Assembly (NCBI GenBank): GCA_003194525.1
Contig: NBIV01000576.1
Span: 1-39,375, forward strand
Direction: 5' to 3'
DNA from: Gracilariopsis chorda
Taxonomy: Eukaryota > Rhodophyta > Florideophyceae > Gracilariales > Gracilariaceae
Length of the DNA stretch: 39,375 nt
The notes beneath the pieces were generated by a model. It did not search any database. It was not told the DNA's origin and saw only the letters and a program-made list of their open reading frames with translations. The translations under genes were made by a program, and so were the position numbers. Of this stretch, positions 11,375 through 19,965 are shown one piece after another; the first letter of the stretch is position 1; the number at the start of each line of letters is the position of its first letter.

Positions 11375-11768
11375 AGGGTTGAACCCCTGGACCCTGGTAA
11401 CTCTCTCCAGGTGAGGTACGAAATTCTTCGTGACCTACCCTGTTCTGCGCACTTCAGAACGAGGGGCTTTATAATCCCTACGTGTCGTCCCAGAGAGGTT
11501 AGTAGCTGTCGCGATAAGCGTTCACCAGTTAACCCCTGCTAGACACTTGCAGGAAAATAGCGCGGTCTTCCTTGTGCGCTGAAGCACAGATGCAGGGATC
11601 GGAACAGGCGCAGGTCGGCTTACCAGAGAAGGGGTCTCTGAACGCTTTGCCTACTTTCACCACAACAACTGTACCTCCACAAGATACGCAAAACTTCTCG
11701 CAAGAACAGCTTCGTAGAACGCAAATAAAAGAATTAGTAAAGCGCGACGTCTGCAAAGAATCGACGCT

Positions 11769-11782
11769 CTGGGCCCATAACC
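11769..11782 (-). other. Primer-binding site of A1, initiator tRNA-Met half-molecule type
   Basis: CTGGGCCCATAACC on the plus strand is the sequence of the anticodon stem-loop 5' half of eukaryotic initiator tRNA-Met, and it lies directly beside the LTR (11783). The element RNA would therefore pair with an internal tRNA segment, not with the 3' CCA end. This matches the half-tRNA priming known for Drosophila copia and yeast Ty5. It implies cleavage of the tRNA in the anticodon loop to give a 3' hydroxyl. Confidence 0.85.
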
Positions 11783-12017
11783 TGATGTTGGTAATGTTAG
11801 TTGGGCTACGGCGCATCTGTAGAACAAAGAAAGAAGAAAAAGAAGCAGTGAAGGTTGCCAGTCTTGGGGCGAGTTTACTTGGTAGTGCAACTTCAGCGTG
11901 TTATATAGCACCTCTACGTCACACTACAACTACAAGAAAACCCTATACCACTAAGTGGGGACACCCAATACTACCAATCATAAACAAACATAACACAATA
12001 AGGGTTGCACACACTGA

Positions 12018-12338
12018 TTACAGCCAAGTACAACCATGCATAACAACATAACAACACATTACAACAATGCAGACCAAGTGAACCAAGTAGCCAGCAACGC
12101 ACAATAAGTGAACCGGACACGCCAACAATGTGCCAGCATGTTGCAGCACTGTATAAACACTTACTCGCATCATCATGACAATGACAAAGCACAAATACAC
12201 ATGCCACCGCATCCAAGTACATACCCTAGGTGTGTTGCGTGCATGGCACGTGCCTGCTTGCACAACCGCACACATGACACACTTCCATATACCTGTAAAC
12301 CACATGTAGCCACACATATTCTTCAGTACCATACCCAT
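12018..12338 (-). other. Sense ORF in U3 of the LTR, 106 codons, unrecognised
   Basis: An ATG-initiated ORF on the element strand inside U3, predicted to be rich in Val, Cys, Met, Leu and Trp with hydrophobic stretches. It resembles no protein I know. In the genomic RNA it would lie downstream of pol, in the 3' LTR. The same-length ORF is open in the LTRs at 6134-6454, 24654-24974, 37116-37436 and, with amino-acid changes, in the A2 LTR at 19390-19710. At 28788-29102 two deletions are each 3 bases. GT-rich composition could keep stops rare by chance, so coding status is uncertain. Confidence 0.25.
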
Positions 12339-12405
12339 TCACCTTATGCCAAGTGGCCAGTTCCGTGCCAAGAGCCCATAGAATGCATAACACTTGTAAC
12401 CAATA

Positions 12406-12485
12406 CGTTGCATATGAGTGTTTGCAGTAGCCAATCATATGCCCGTTTCACGTTGGGTTTGAGAACACACGCATATGCGCTTTTG
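12406..12485 (-). promoter_or_regulatory. Shared U3 module, family A version
   Basis: On the element strand CAAAAGCGCATATGCG is followed by AACCCAACGTGAAAC, then TGATTGGCTACTGCAAA, then CATATGCAACG. The order and spacing match 16854-16933 (LTR B) and 23654-23733 (LTR D). It lies about 110-190 bases from the U3 end, far upstream of the TATA box, so an enhancer-like role is inferred. It contains an inverted CCAAT box (GATTGG). Confidence 0.6.
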
Positions 12486-12593
12486 TAAAGCAGGTCCCAA
12501 AAACAGCCCTCCGTTATATGAAACTTTGTTTTCAAGTGTTGCACCATGATGTCCCAGTACTACCCGGCACTCGACTACGTGCTAACATCAACA

Positions 12594-12598
12594 AGTAG
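12594..12598. repeat. Target site duplication AGTAG of element A1 (right)
   Basis: Second copy of the 5-bp duplication, directly after the A1 5' LTR; the partner is at 5895-5899. Confidence 0.93.
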
Positions 12599-13897
12599 GG
12601 CAGTGCCGCGCCACCACGAGGTAGGCGCTCTACGATCACGAGTGGATCTCCGAAGTGGTGGTGGATCTGGTACATCTGGCTCAACTTCTGTCTCAGCTGT
12701 GGGCTCATCGTGGCCACTGCCTGAAGCTTCTTCTGGTGGAGTATCTGGTGCAGCGGGTTCAACTTGGACAGCATCGGTGGGTTTAGTAGAGGTGGAGGTG
12801 ATGTTTGATTTCGGCTTGTCCGAGATGTCGATCTCAGCATAGTCGTCATCATCAACGTGGTCAGTACCTTGATCTGAACCACTACATTCGTCAAACCTCA
12901 CATCTCTCGACACAACCACCTTCTTCTTTTGCGCATCCCACAGTTTATAACCGTTCGATCCAGTTGTGTACCCAATAAAGATCGCCTCCACGGCACGTTG
13001 CTCCAGCTTCTTCAGCTTGTGGTCCACCACTTTGTACCAGCACCGGCTACCGAACACACGCAGATTGCTCAAGTCAGGTTCATATCCACTCCACATCTCG
13101 AGTGGTGTCACGTCACTCGGAAGGGCCTTGCAGGTGACTCGATTGCGCACATACACTGCAACGTTCAATGCTTCAGCCCAGAAGCTCTTTGGCAGTTTCT
13201 TGTGATGCAGCATCGATCTCACCAAGTCCATGAGTGTTCGGTTGAACCGTTCTGCCAGACCATTCTGATGTGGATTGTAAGGCACCGTTCGCTGATGTTC
13301 AATACCGTGACGTTCAAGCTCTTGTGAAAACTTCTTTGACACATATTCACCAGCATTGTCTGTGCGTAACGCATGTAGCACAGACTCACGTGCGGTGATG
13401 GTTTTCACATGTCGGTCACTCTGATTTTGAACCATCTTGAGCCACTTCACGAACACGTGGAACACCTCATCCTTGGTCTTGAGCATGTACAAGAAGCAAA
13501 AACGGGAGTGATCATCGATGAATGTGACGAAGTAGTGTGAACCTCCCAAGGAACCTACTTGGATTGGACCACAAATGTCCGAATGCACTAGGTCCAATGG
13601 GTGCAAAGCCCGTTCCCCTCCTTGCTTGGGAGTTGCAGCACGTGTAGATTCTCCCACTACACAAGAGTCACACACATCCATCGATTGATTCAAGTCCACA
13701 TTCAGCCCTGACACAACACCGTTACGAGCCATATGTTTGATACCATCCACATTCACATGAGCCATTCGAGCATGCCATAGTGACAGGTCAGTCACAAGTG
13801 CGTTGTCCATGTCTTCTGGTACTTCAATCGCGGTACATAGGTAGTACAGTCCTTTGATGCGACGGCCCTGGGCGATCATGGTGTTGCCTTTGTATAC
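12594..13897 (-). pseudogene. Family B integrase and linker
   Basis: The open frame starts at about 13879 (MIAQGRR), directly after an in-frame TGA, and holds the copia pre-integrase and integrase. Zinc-binding LWHARMAH is followed by MDVCDSCVVGE. The catalytic core has HSDICGPI, LRTDNAGEY and QNGLAERFNRT, with the canonical 35 residues between the second Asp and the Glu. A conserved FGSRCW motif and the acidic linker ending RRSTRDRRAPTSWW follow. Integrase joins cDNA ends to the target DNA in the nucleus. The frame runs into the A1 LTR at 12593, where it stops after VDVST. The true continuation is at 5899. Intact catalytic residues but no way to be expressed as one polyprotein. Confidence 0.88.
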
Positions 13898-15013
13898 TCA
13901 TACTTTAGTTTTGTCAAACACCACTCGCGCACCCAGGTCACACATCGCAGATACTGACAGCAGATGATACCTTAAATTCGGTACGTGCACTACTTCACCC
14001 AACCGGCACTTGCTCTTACGCCCTTCAACAGCGAGATCGAGGTGGACACTGCCATGACCAAGAAACTCCAGCTTCGAATCATTGCCAATACTCACACCGG
14101 CAGACTCTCTTTTGCTATAACTGTCAAACATGGACTCGTCATACGTCATATGGGCGGTGGCACCAGAGTCAATGATCCAGTCACTGATACTTTCTTCCAC
14201 AGAACCTGTCGCAATGAGACAAAAAAAGTCAGAGTCACTGTCACATCCTCGTTTCTCGTTGCCGGGATCGGTCTGCACAGCTGGGTTTGCGGCAGCACTC
14301 TGCTCTTTGCTAGCTTCGTCACGTTGTCTCTTGAAACAGTTTCTCTGGATATGCCCCTTCTTACCACAGTAGTAGCACACCATGGACTTCTTTCGTGACT
14401 GCGCACCGACCAAAGCCGTGTCACTTCCGGACTGCTCCTTGGCACGATCGTTCATTCGCTGTTCCTCTTGCAGCAAACGACTCTTCACAAACTCTAAATC
14501 GAGTTTACGATCACCAATCGTGGTGTCAATAGCGACAATGAGGTGTTCGAAGCGGTCTGGTAGCCCACATAGGATTGCCATAGCGATGTCTTCCTCCTCA
14601 ACCACTACGTCCATGCTCTTCAGATCCGATGCAAGATGACAAACACGATTGATGAAGTGTAACATTTTCTCATCATCTCGCATCTTGGCTGTGTAGAAGG
14701 CACGTCTTGCATTGATTCGGTTGAGCAGCGTTTTACGCTGGAACACATCGCAAATGGCATTCCACATTTCCGCAGCATTCTCGGTATCCCTCACATGGTC
14801 CAAATGCTCATCACTGATGCTGAGACCAATAACAGCCCTGGCCTTGGCGTCTTTCTTCTTCCATGCTGACAACTCGTCATCGTCCGTAGGCCTGGTTGAT
14901 TCAAGATGGTCATCGAGGTCCTTGAGTGCAAGCAGCAACTCAACCTTTTGCTTCCATACATGGAAGTTATCCTCGCCCAACTTTTCAATCTTGATGCCAC
15001 CGAATGAATCCAT
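13898..15013 (-). CDS. Family B gag and protease
   Basis: 371 codons from an ATG at 15013 in good context (AGC before, G after). The N-terminus has GEDNFHVWKQKVELLL, the copia gag (UBN2-like) start. It continues through SDEHLDHV, AEMWNAI and RLLQEEQR, then a CCHC knuckle CYYCGKKGHIQRNC at residues 213-226 and the aspartic protease motif IIDSGATAHMT with Asp282. It stops at TGA 13898-13900 after VFDKTKV. The next codons (VYKGNTMIAQG) continue the same protein in the same frame, so the TGA splits protease from integrase. Gag forms the particle and the protease would process it. A nonsense mutation is more likely than programmed readthrough because the stop lies after the protease motif. The gag is very unlike the family A gag. 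Confidence 0.9.
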   Translation of the reverse strand: MDSFGGIKIEKLGEDNFHVWKQKVELLLALKDLDDHLESTRPTDDDELSAWKKKDAKARAVIGLSISDEHLDHVRDTENAAEMWNAICDVFQRKTLLNRINARRAFYTAKMRDDEKMLHFINRVCHLASDLKSMDVVVEEEDIAMAILCGLPDRFEHLIVAIDTTIGDRKLDLEFVKSRLLQEEQRMNDRAKEQSGSDTALVGAQSRKKSMVCYYCGKKGHIQRNCFKRQRDEASKEQSAAANPAVQTDPGNEKRGCDSDSDFFCLIATGSVEESISDWIIDSGATAHMTYDESMFDSYSKRESAGVSIGNDSKLEFLGHGSVHLDLAVEGRKSKCRLGEVVHVPNLRYHLLSVSAMCDLGARVVFDKTKV

Positions 15014-15082
15014 GCTTGGTAGATGTCAACAAACAGCACAGGTGCGATGAAAGACCTACGGCACTTAAGTAGTACAAAAATG

Positions 15083-15134
15083 GCAACAACGACAACAATA
15101 ACAACAAAAACAACGACAACAACAACAACAAAAC
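15083..15134. repeat. AAC-rich simple repeat in B leader
   Basis: An imperfect (AAC)n tract with AAT and GAC variants, about 50 bases, between the shared leader block and gag. Read on the element strand it is GTT-rich and should be unstructured. Confidence 0.8.
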
Positions 15135-15142
15135 TTCAAATT

Positions 15143-15180
15143 CGGGCGCACTGACGGGAGAAACTACCTCCGCTACCCTA
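15143..15180 (-). promoter_or_regulatory. Leader block identical in families A and B (B copy)
   Basis: It is identical to 11337-11374. Here it lies 130 bases before gag, against 348 in family A, and next to a 7-bp hairpin on the PBS side, so its place relative to the hairpin is kept while the distance to gag is not. Confidence 0.6.
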
Positions 15181-16217
15181 GGGTGTCGGACCCCTGGCCC
15201 CCGGAGATGCTCCGGGTACAAGACGTCTTCTTCTGTCTTCCCTCTCCTACGTCTAAGGAGAAGATGCGTCGCTCTCTACGAGGCTTCCAGAGGATGGTTA
15301 ATGACCCAAGATATGCCTTCACCAAGTATAACCCTCTCTGGCCTCTTGCAAGAACTTGCGCGACCTCGCAACTGAAGCTACTATGGCAACCAAAGTACAC
15401 TGCTAACGCGCAACCACTTAAGGTCACACGTGGCCTGATCCTAAGAAGGAGGTCAGCCTACGCCACGTCGCCTCCCCGCACAAACGCCCAAGGGTCAGAT
15501 GCACGGATCAAAAGCTCGTTATGGAATACCTTCGCAACAGCCCAAGAATCCCGACACGCAGTCAGGATCAAAACAAATAATTCAATCACCCGCACCAGCG
15601 CAGTACGCCACGGCACCCCGTCCACAGATGCACCCGCTCAACTTACCAGGTCTTAACGACCGTCACCGTTATCTGTCCAAATAGACCGGTGGGAAGCCGC
15701 TCGACAGTACACCTGCTTTGGTTCAAGCCGCCAGGCTCACGTCCCCGGATACCTGGAATCACCCAAAGTAACCCGGATCAACCGCTCGTCGCACTGGACA
15801 CCAGATGATGATTAAGAAACACGAAAAACAAACAACTGCTGAGCACACGATCACGGAGCCCAGACTTCGAAACTAGACCGACTCGACCTCACGGATACGA
15901 CCCGACAAACGACTCGGGGATCCCAAAACACAAGATAGAGGGAGTGTCACACACAAATTAGATAGCGATCGACAACACGGGCAACAACGGAGGCCCAACT
16001 CAACAACGATAGGAAGTAAACGTCGAACCACTCCTACCACAACGCCCTCAGGGAGGAACGCAAACCAAAGGAGAATGACCAACACCGACCAACAATGGGA
16101 TCAAGACACCCGACGCAACAACGAAAGAGGCAACAACAGCGAAACGGATGAACGGCGGTGAGGGAGAGCGGCGACAGACGAACGATACGGAAAGGGATAG
16201 CGGCAGCGGTCAGCGGG

Positions 16218-16231
16218 CTGGGCCCATAACC
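16218..16231 (-). other. Primer-binding site of family B, initiator tRNA-Met half-molecule type
   Basis: CTGGGCCCATAACC again touches the 5' LTR. Here the match extends to GCGGGCTGGGCCCATAACC, 18 of 19 bases of the tRNA-Met(i) anticodon arm as I know it, longer than in A. Both families thus use the same half-tRNA primer. Confidence 0.87.
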
Positions 16232-17010
16232 TGATGAAAGTTGAAAGGAAGTTGAGGGGATGGAAGGGAAGTTCGCCAGCTCTGGCTTGGATTTACTTGG
16301 AGGTCCTTCAGGCACATCTTATATACCACTCTAAACTCGAATTGCGCGGGAACACCAACTACAAGTAAAACCTAAACCACTAAGCAGGGACACTCAATAC
16401 TACCAATCATCATCTAACATGACATAGCCAGCTCAGCACAACCTCATTACACCAACGCACACCAACGCACCAATGTTCTGTAATAGTTACGTGCATACAC
16501 ATGACCATGACAAGGCACAAATTCACGACTCCAACACACGCCAGCACATGCCAACACATCACGGTAAGTCAACACGTTACGGTAAGTCGGCACGTAACCT
16601 GTGGTGTTAGTGCCATGTCATCATGTGGCGATGCACACAACACCCACGTCATCAATATACCCGTGCATGTGTAAACCTGTTGACAGTGCATGCGCACCTT
16701 ACCATTGTACCAACCACTGCTGTACCACTTGTACCAGGTGTCAACCACTTCATCAGTATCCCCTGCACACAACGTACACTGTGACCACTGTAGTAGCTGG
16801 ACACGTGGGTGTGTCCAACCGATCCAGTTATGCCATACCACTTGTACGCACCACGTTGCATATGTACATTTGCAGTAGCCAATCAGAAGCCAGTTTCACG
16901 TTGGGTTCGCGCACACGCGCATATGCGCTTTTGCAGAGGTACCCTCTAAAACAGCCCATGCTCCCCGGAACATTTGGTTTTCAGTGACAGCACAGGTACT
17001 ACTGCCAACA
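16232..17010 (-). repeat. Family B 5' LTR with promoter
   Basis: 779 bp, TGATGAAAG...CTGCCAACA on the plus strand. The minus-strand TATATAA lies at 16325-16319, and the U3 module at 16854-16933 has the perfect 12-bp palindrome GCGCATATGCGC at 16917-16928. It is followed by TSD GTTAA at 17011-17015. Confidence 0.93.
16854..16933 (-). promoter_or_regulatory. Shared U3 module, family B version
   Basis: It has the same order of boxes as 12406-12485: CAAAAGCGCATATGCG, AACCCAACGTGAAAC, TGATTGGCTACTGCAAA, CATATGCAACG. The 12-bp palindrome is perfect here. The surrounding U3 sequence is otherwise largely different from family A. Confidence 0.6.
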
Positions 17011-17015
17011 GTTAA
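17011..17015. repeat. Target site duplication GTTAA of B element (right)
   Basis: Second copy of the duplication at 3484-3488. The A2 coding sequence resumes here with AATGCCGCGCAACAAGG. Confidence 0.9.
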
Positions 17016-19152
17016 TGCCGCGCAACAAGGAGATGTCATACTACCCTTCTCGGATGTGAACCTCAGGTTGTCGAAAGTGCTGCTAGTTCGGAATCTTGGA
17101 TATAACCTAGTATCTGTAGGTCGCTTAGCTGACAAGGGTATCCAGTCACTGTTCTGTGGTAAAGAGGTAACCCTACAACATGAGGACGGGTTTGACATTG
17201 GACGTGGGACTCGTCATAATCGTTCCCGTCTATACATGCTACCCAACCCCATTGACCATTGGGATACATCCAAGATGCTTTCTGCAACAGACGACAGCAC
17301 AAGTACATTGTGGCATCGCAAACTGGCACATATGAATGAGCATGACGTACAAAAGGTTCATGAACATGTCAACGGAGTCCCAAAACTCAAGTGCATGGAG
17401 GAGATATGTCGATCGTATCGGCTTGGCAAAGCACATAAACTGCCATTTCTGGGCAAGTTTGAAAGATCTGAAAACGTTGGGGACATTGTGCACTCAGACA
17501 TTATGGGTCCATTAGTGCCATCGTTCCCAGTTCGATTCCGGTATTCATCTGGATTTGTGGATGATCACTCGCGATATGCACTACTTGGGTTCATGATGCA
17601 TAGGTCTGAGATTGCACAAGTGTTCTTGGGTGTGAGGCAGAAGCTTAAACAGCTTGAAGGAGAGCATGTGCTTATTCGAAAGCTGCACTCTGACAATGCC
17701 GAAGAGTACATTGCCTTGCAAGAGAATCCCAAGAATGGTCTCCAGGAGGTATCGTTTTCTCCACCGTATACGCCAGAACATAATGCCATTGCAGAGCGCA
17801 TCAATCGCACTATGGGTGAAGCTGCCCGAGCTTTGCTCATTCAAGCAAATCTTCCAGAATGTTTGTGGTCATAGGCACTGAAACATGTTATTTATGTTCG
17901 CAATAGCGTGCCGCACTCCACCACTGGCGTAACACCGTATGTGCTAGTGACTGAAACCAGGGCCTCTTTGAAGTACGTCAGAGTATTTGGATGTGCCGCA
18001 TATGTATTAAAAAGGAACCCGGGCACCAAGTTCGAGTCTCGTGCACTTGAGGGAGTGTACTTGCAGACTCTTGAGCATGGTGTTTATGAGGTCCTAGTTA
18101 CTGATGACGACGATATTCCTCGAATAGTAAGGTCCCGTCATGTCACTTTTGATGAATCTAGGTTCCCTAGTGCACTATATCTCAATAACTATATGGATGA
18201 CGAAAGCACATCAGATAGTACTTATCATTTTGAGAACGATATGGATAGCATCAGTTAGGATGAATTCTCTGTTGATGATGTTGAAAACATCATGTCAAAC
18301 TCAGAAAATGGTACAATAGACCACCCTGAGGCACCAACAGACATTATGGTTGACCCTGCAACAGTGAACTTTGATGCTGCCGAGGACAGTTCGAGTGATG
18401 AAGAGCAGTCAAATGACGATGGAGGTGACATTGAACATGAAAATGTTAACTCTGAGTCGCAGTCACGGTATCCTCGTCGCACAAGGCGTGCACCACAACG
18501 CTGGTGGCATATGGCTGGCACTGCCAAATCTGAGGTTGAGGTGACCACGAGTGATAATCCCACATTAAAGGAAGCACTGTCTGCCACCCCAACTGAAAGA
18601 GAGCAATGGCTAAATGCCATTGATGAAGAGTTGGCATCTTTAGAATACAAGGCTACATGGATTCCTGATGACTCACCAAAGTCCGAGTCACTACCAACGC
18701 ATGTCATACTGAAGGTGAAACGTGACGCAAATGACTCCGTTGACCGATTTAGAGCTCGAATAGTGGCTGGGGGCAGCCAGCAGTCATATGGTCAGGACTA
18801 CTTAGAGACGTATGCACCAGTTGTTTCGTTCAATTTGGTTCGCATGTTCCTGTACCTGATGTTGTGTATGCAGATGTTTGATGCACAGGTTGACATAAAG
18901 ACAGCGTTCCTTAATGGTGAACTGAAAGAAGATGTGTGGGTGATGTCACCGCGCGGCATTCCTGGTCTCAAGTCACTATGCTACAAACTGCTAAAGGCGA
19001 TATACGGGCTTAAGCAGGCTCATCTGGCATGGCACACGAACTTCAGCACGGACATTACAGGCGTAGGTTTTGAAGAACTACCCAGTGCACCATGTGTTTT
19101 CAGGCGCAAACTAGCCGGCAACACTTACGCATACATCCTGGTATACGTAGAT
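17016..19152 (+). pseudogene. A2 gag-pol fragment: protease end to RT YVD (copy C2, 3' part)
   Basis: It continues the fragment at 3110-3488 after the B insertion. Domains in order: protease remainder (NVLL-like RNLGYNLVSVGRL), integrase zinc motif LWHRKLAH...CRSYRLGKAH, catalytic HSDIMGPL, HSDNAEEY, AERINRT, then linker RRTRRAPQR and RT to YVD. The second zinc-binding Cys of CRSC is Tyr. Stops are TAG at 17872-17874 (Tyr codon) and TAG at 18256-18258 (Ser codon). The remaining frame is open, so decay is by substitution, unlike copy C1. RT is cut at YVD by the A2 LTR at 19153; the rest of RT and RNase H is missing. Confidence 0.88.
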
Positions 19153-19965
19153 TGATGATGTAAACGATAGTTGGGCTTCGGCGGAAATGAAAAAGGAAAG
19201 AAAGAAAGAAAATAAAGAGTGAAGGTTGCCAGCCTTCGGGCCGAGTTTACTTGGTACTGCGACTTCAGAGTCTTATATAGCACATCTACTTCGCACTTCC
19301 ACTACAAGAAAACCCTACAGCACTAAGTGGGGACACCCAATACTACCAATCATAATCAAACATAACACAATAAGGGTTGCACAAACTGATTACAGCTTAG
19401 TACAACCAGGCATAACAACATTACAACACATTGCAACCACGCACAACAAGTGAACCAAGCAGCCAACAACGCACAATAAGTGAACCAGACATGCCAACAA
19501 TGTGCCAGCATGCTGCAGCACTGTATACACCCTTCCTCGCATCATCATGACAATGACAAAGCACAAATACACATGCCACCGCATCCATGTACATACCCTA
19601 GGTGTGTTGCGTGCATGGCACGTGCTTACTTGCACAAGCGCACACATGACACACTTCCATATACCTGTAAACCACATGTAGCCACACATATTCTTCAGTA
19701 CCATGCCCATTCACCTTATGCCAAGTAGCCAGTTCCGTGCCCAGGACCCACAGAATTCATAACACTTGTAACCAATACGTTGCATATGAGTATTTGCAGT
19801 AGCCAATCATATGCCCGTTTCACGTTGGGTTTGAGAACACACGCATATGCACTTTTGTAGAGCAGGTCCCAAGAACAGCCCTCCGTTATATCAAACTTTT
19901 GTTCCAAGTGTTGCTTTACGATGTCCCAGGACTACCAGGCACTCGACTATGTGCTAACATCAACA
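19153..19965 (-). repeat. A2 3' LTR
   Basis: 813 bp, TGATGATGTAAACG...ACATCAACA on the plus strand. TATATAA lies on the minus strand at 19279-19273. It is joined on the right to the C-terminal coding end and polypurine tract of the A2 element, so it is its 3' LTR. Its left flank is plus-strand A2 RT (GTAGAT), the presumed insertion target. Confidence 0.92.

Larger units (their letters stand above)
10990..11768 (-). other. A1 5' leader (untranslated region)
   Basis: 779 bases between PBS and gag ATG. In element order it holds a hairpin CCTGG/CCAGG (11393-11411) and a 38-nt block identical to one in the B leader (11337-11374). Downstream of these is a perfect 14-bp palindrome CCAGACGCGTCTGG (11226-11239). 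A 95-codon upstream ORF begins in U5 at 11816, crosses the PBS and ends at 11529. There is no long coding region in frame with gag. This is the usual place for packaging and dimerisation signals. The copies at 33647, 36081 and 38525 keep the same elements. Confidence 0.75.
5900..12593 (-). mobile_element. Complete family A copia-type retrotransposon (A1)
   Basis: A 6694-bp element on the minus strand inserted in the integrase-RT linker of B. Both LTRs, PBS, leader, a single gag-pol ORF and the polypurine tract are present, with AGTAG duplications on either side. The LTRs appear identical except for one G in a G run (about 5986 versus 11869-11872), which points to a very recent insertion. Coding capacity is intact except for one 1-nt frameshift at about 6899 in the RNase H tail. 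If that base is a sequencing error, the copy may be autonomous. The same family forms the array at 24419-39375. Confidence 0.95.
11783..12593 (-). repeat. A1 5' LTR with promoter
   Basis: 811 bp. On the element strand U3 starts TGTTGATGTTAGC, with the shared U3 module at 12485-12406, a CCAAT-type box, and TATATAA at 11907-11901. The transcript start is expected about 30 bases downstream. A pyrimidine-rich stretch then leads to CTACAG just before the first ATG (11816). The end ...CCAACATCA touches the PBS. Confidence 0.95.
15014..16217 (-). other. Family B 5' leader (untranslated region)
   Basis: About 1.2 kb with no convincing sense ORF, longer than the A leader. In element order the 3' part carries palindrome AAGACGTCTT (15220-15229) and a perfect 7-bp hairpin CCCGGAG/CTCCGGG with loop ATG (15200-15216). 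After these come the 38-nt block shared with family A (15143-15180) and an AAC-repeat tract (15083-15134; GTT-rich in the RNA). The clustering next to gag suggests packaging or translation signals. The 15.2-16.2 kb part holds nothing else I recognise. Confidence 0.7.
3489..17010 (-). mobile_element. Family B copia-type retrotransposon, interrupted by element A1
   Basis: A complete LTR-to-LTR element of about 6.8 kb once the nested A1 copy is removed. Order on the minus strand: 5' LTR (16232-17010), PBS, a leader of about 1.2 kb, gag-protease, integrase, [A1 insertion], RT, RNase H, polypurine tract, 3' LTR (3489-4268). It is flanked by GTTAA duplications within the protease coding region of a plus-strand A2 copy. 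The two LTRs differ at about seven positions by eye (near 1 percent), so the insertion is older than A1. Coding capacity is lost through an in-frame TGA between protease and integrase, the A1 insertion, two frameshifts and one TGA in the RT-RNase H region. Confidence 0.93.

Noticed and set aside
10990..11768. Extra gag exon or leader gene in family A
   Set aside because: No ORF in frame with gag and no conserved codon pattern; the region aligns among copies as non-coding with free indels.
11815..11890. A mini-intron in R/U5 (GTAAAC ... TTCTACAG)
   Set aside because: The donor is weak, the interval short, and the polypyrimidine tract can equally be an initiator or U-rich leader. Only the acceptor looks good; no RNA evidence.
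15183..15656. A 157-codon plus-strand ORF in the B leader
   Set aside because: It starts with GTG, is antisense to the element, is basic and Ser/Thr-rich without any recognisable domain, and lies in a leader.
16213..16235. Possible tRNA-Met gene at the GGGCCCATAACC matches
   Set aside because: Only the anticodon-arm half is present, always next to an LTR; no acceptor stem, T arm or D arm follows. It is a primer-binding site.
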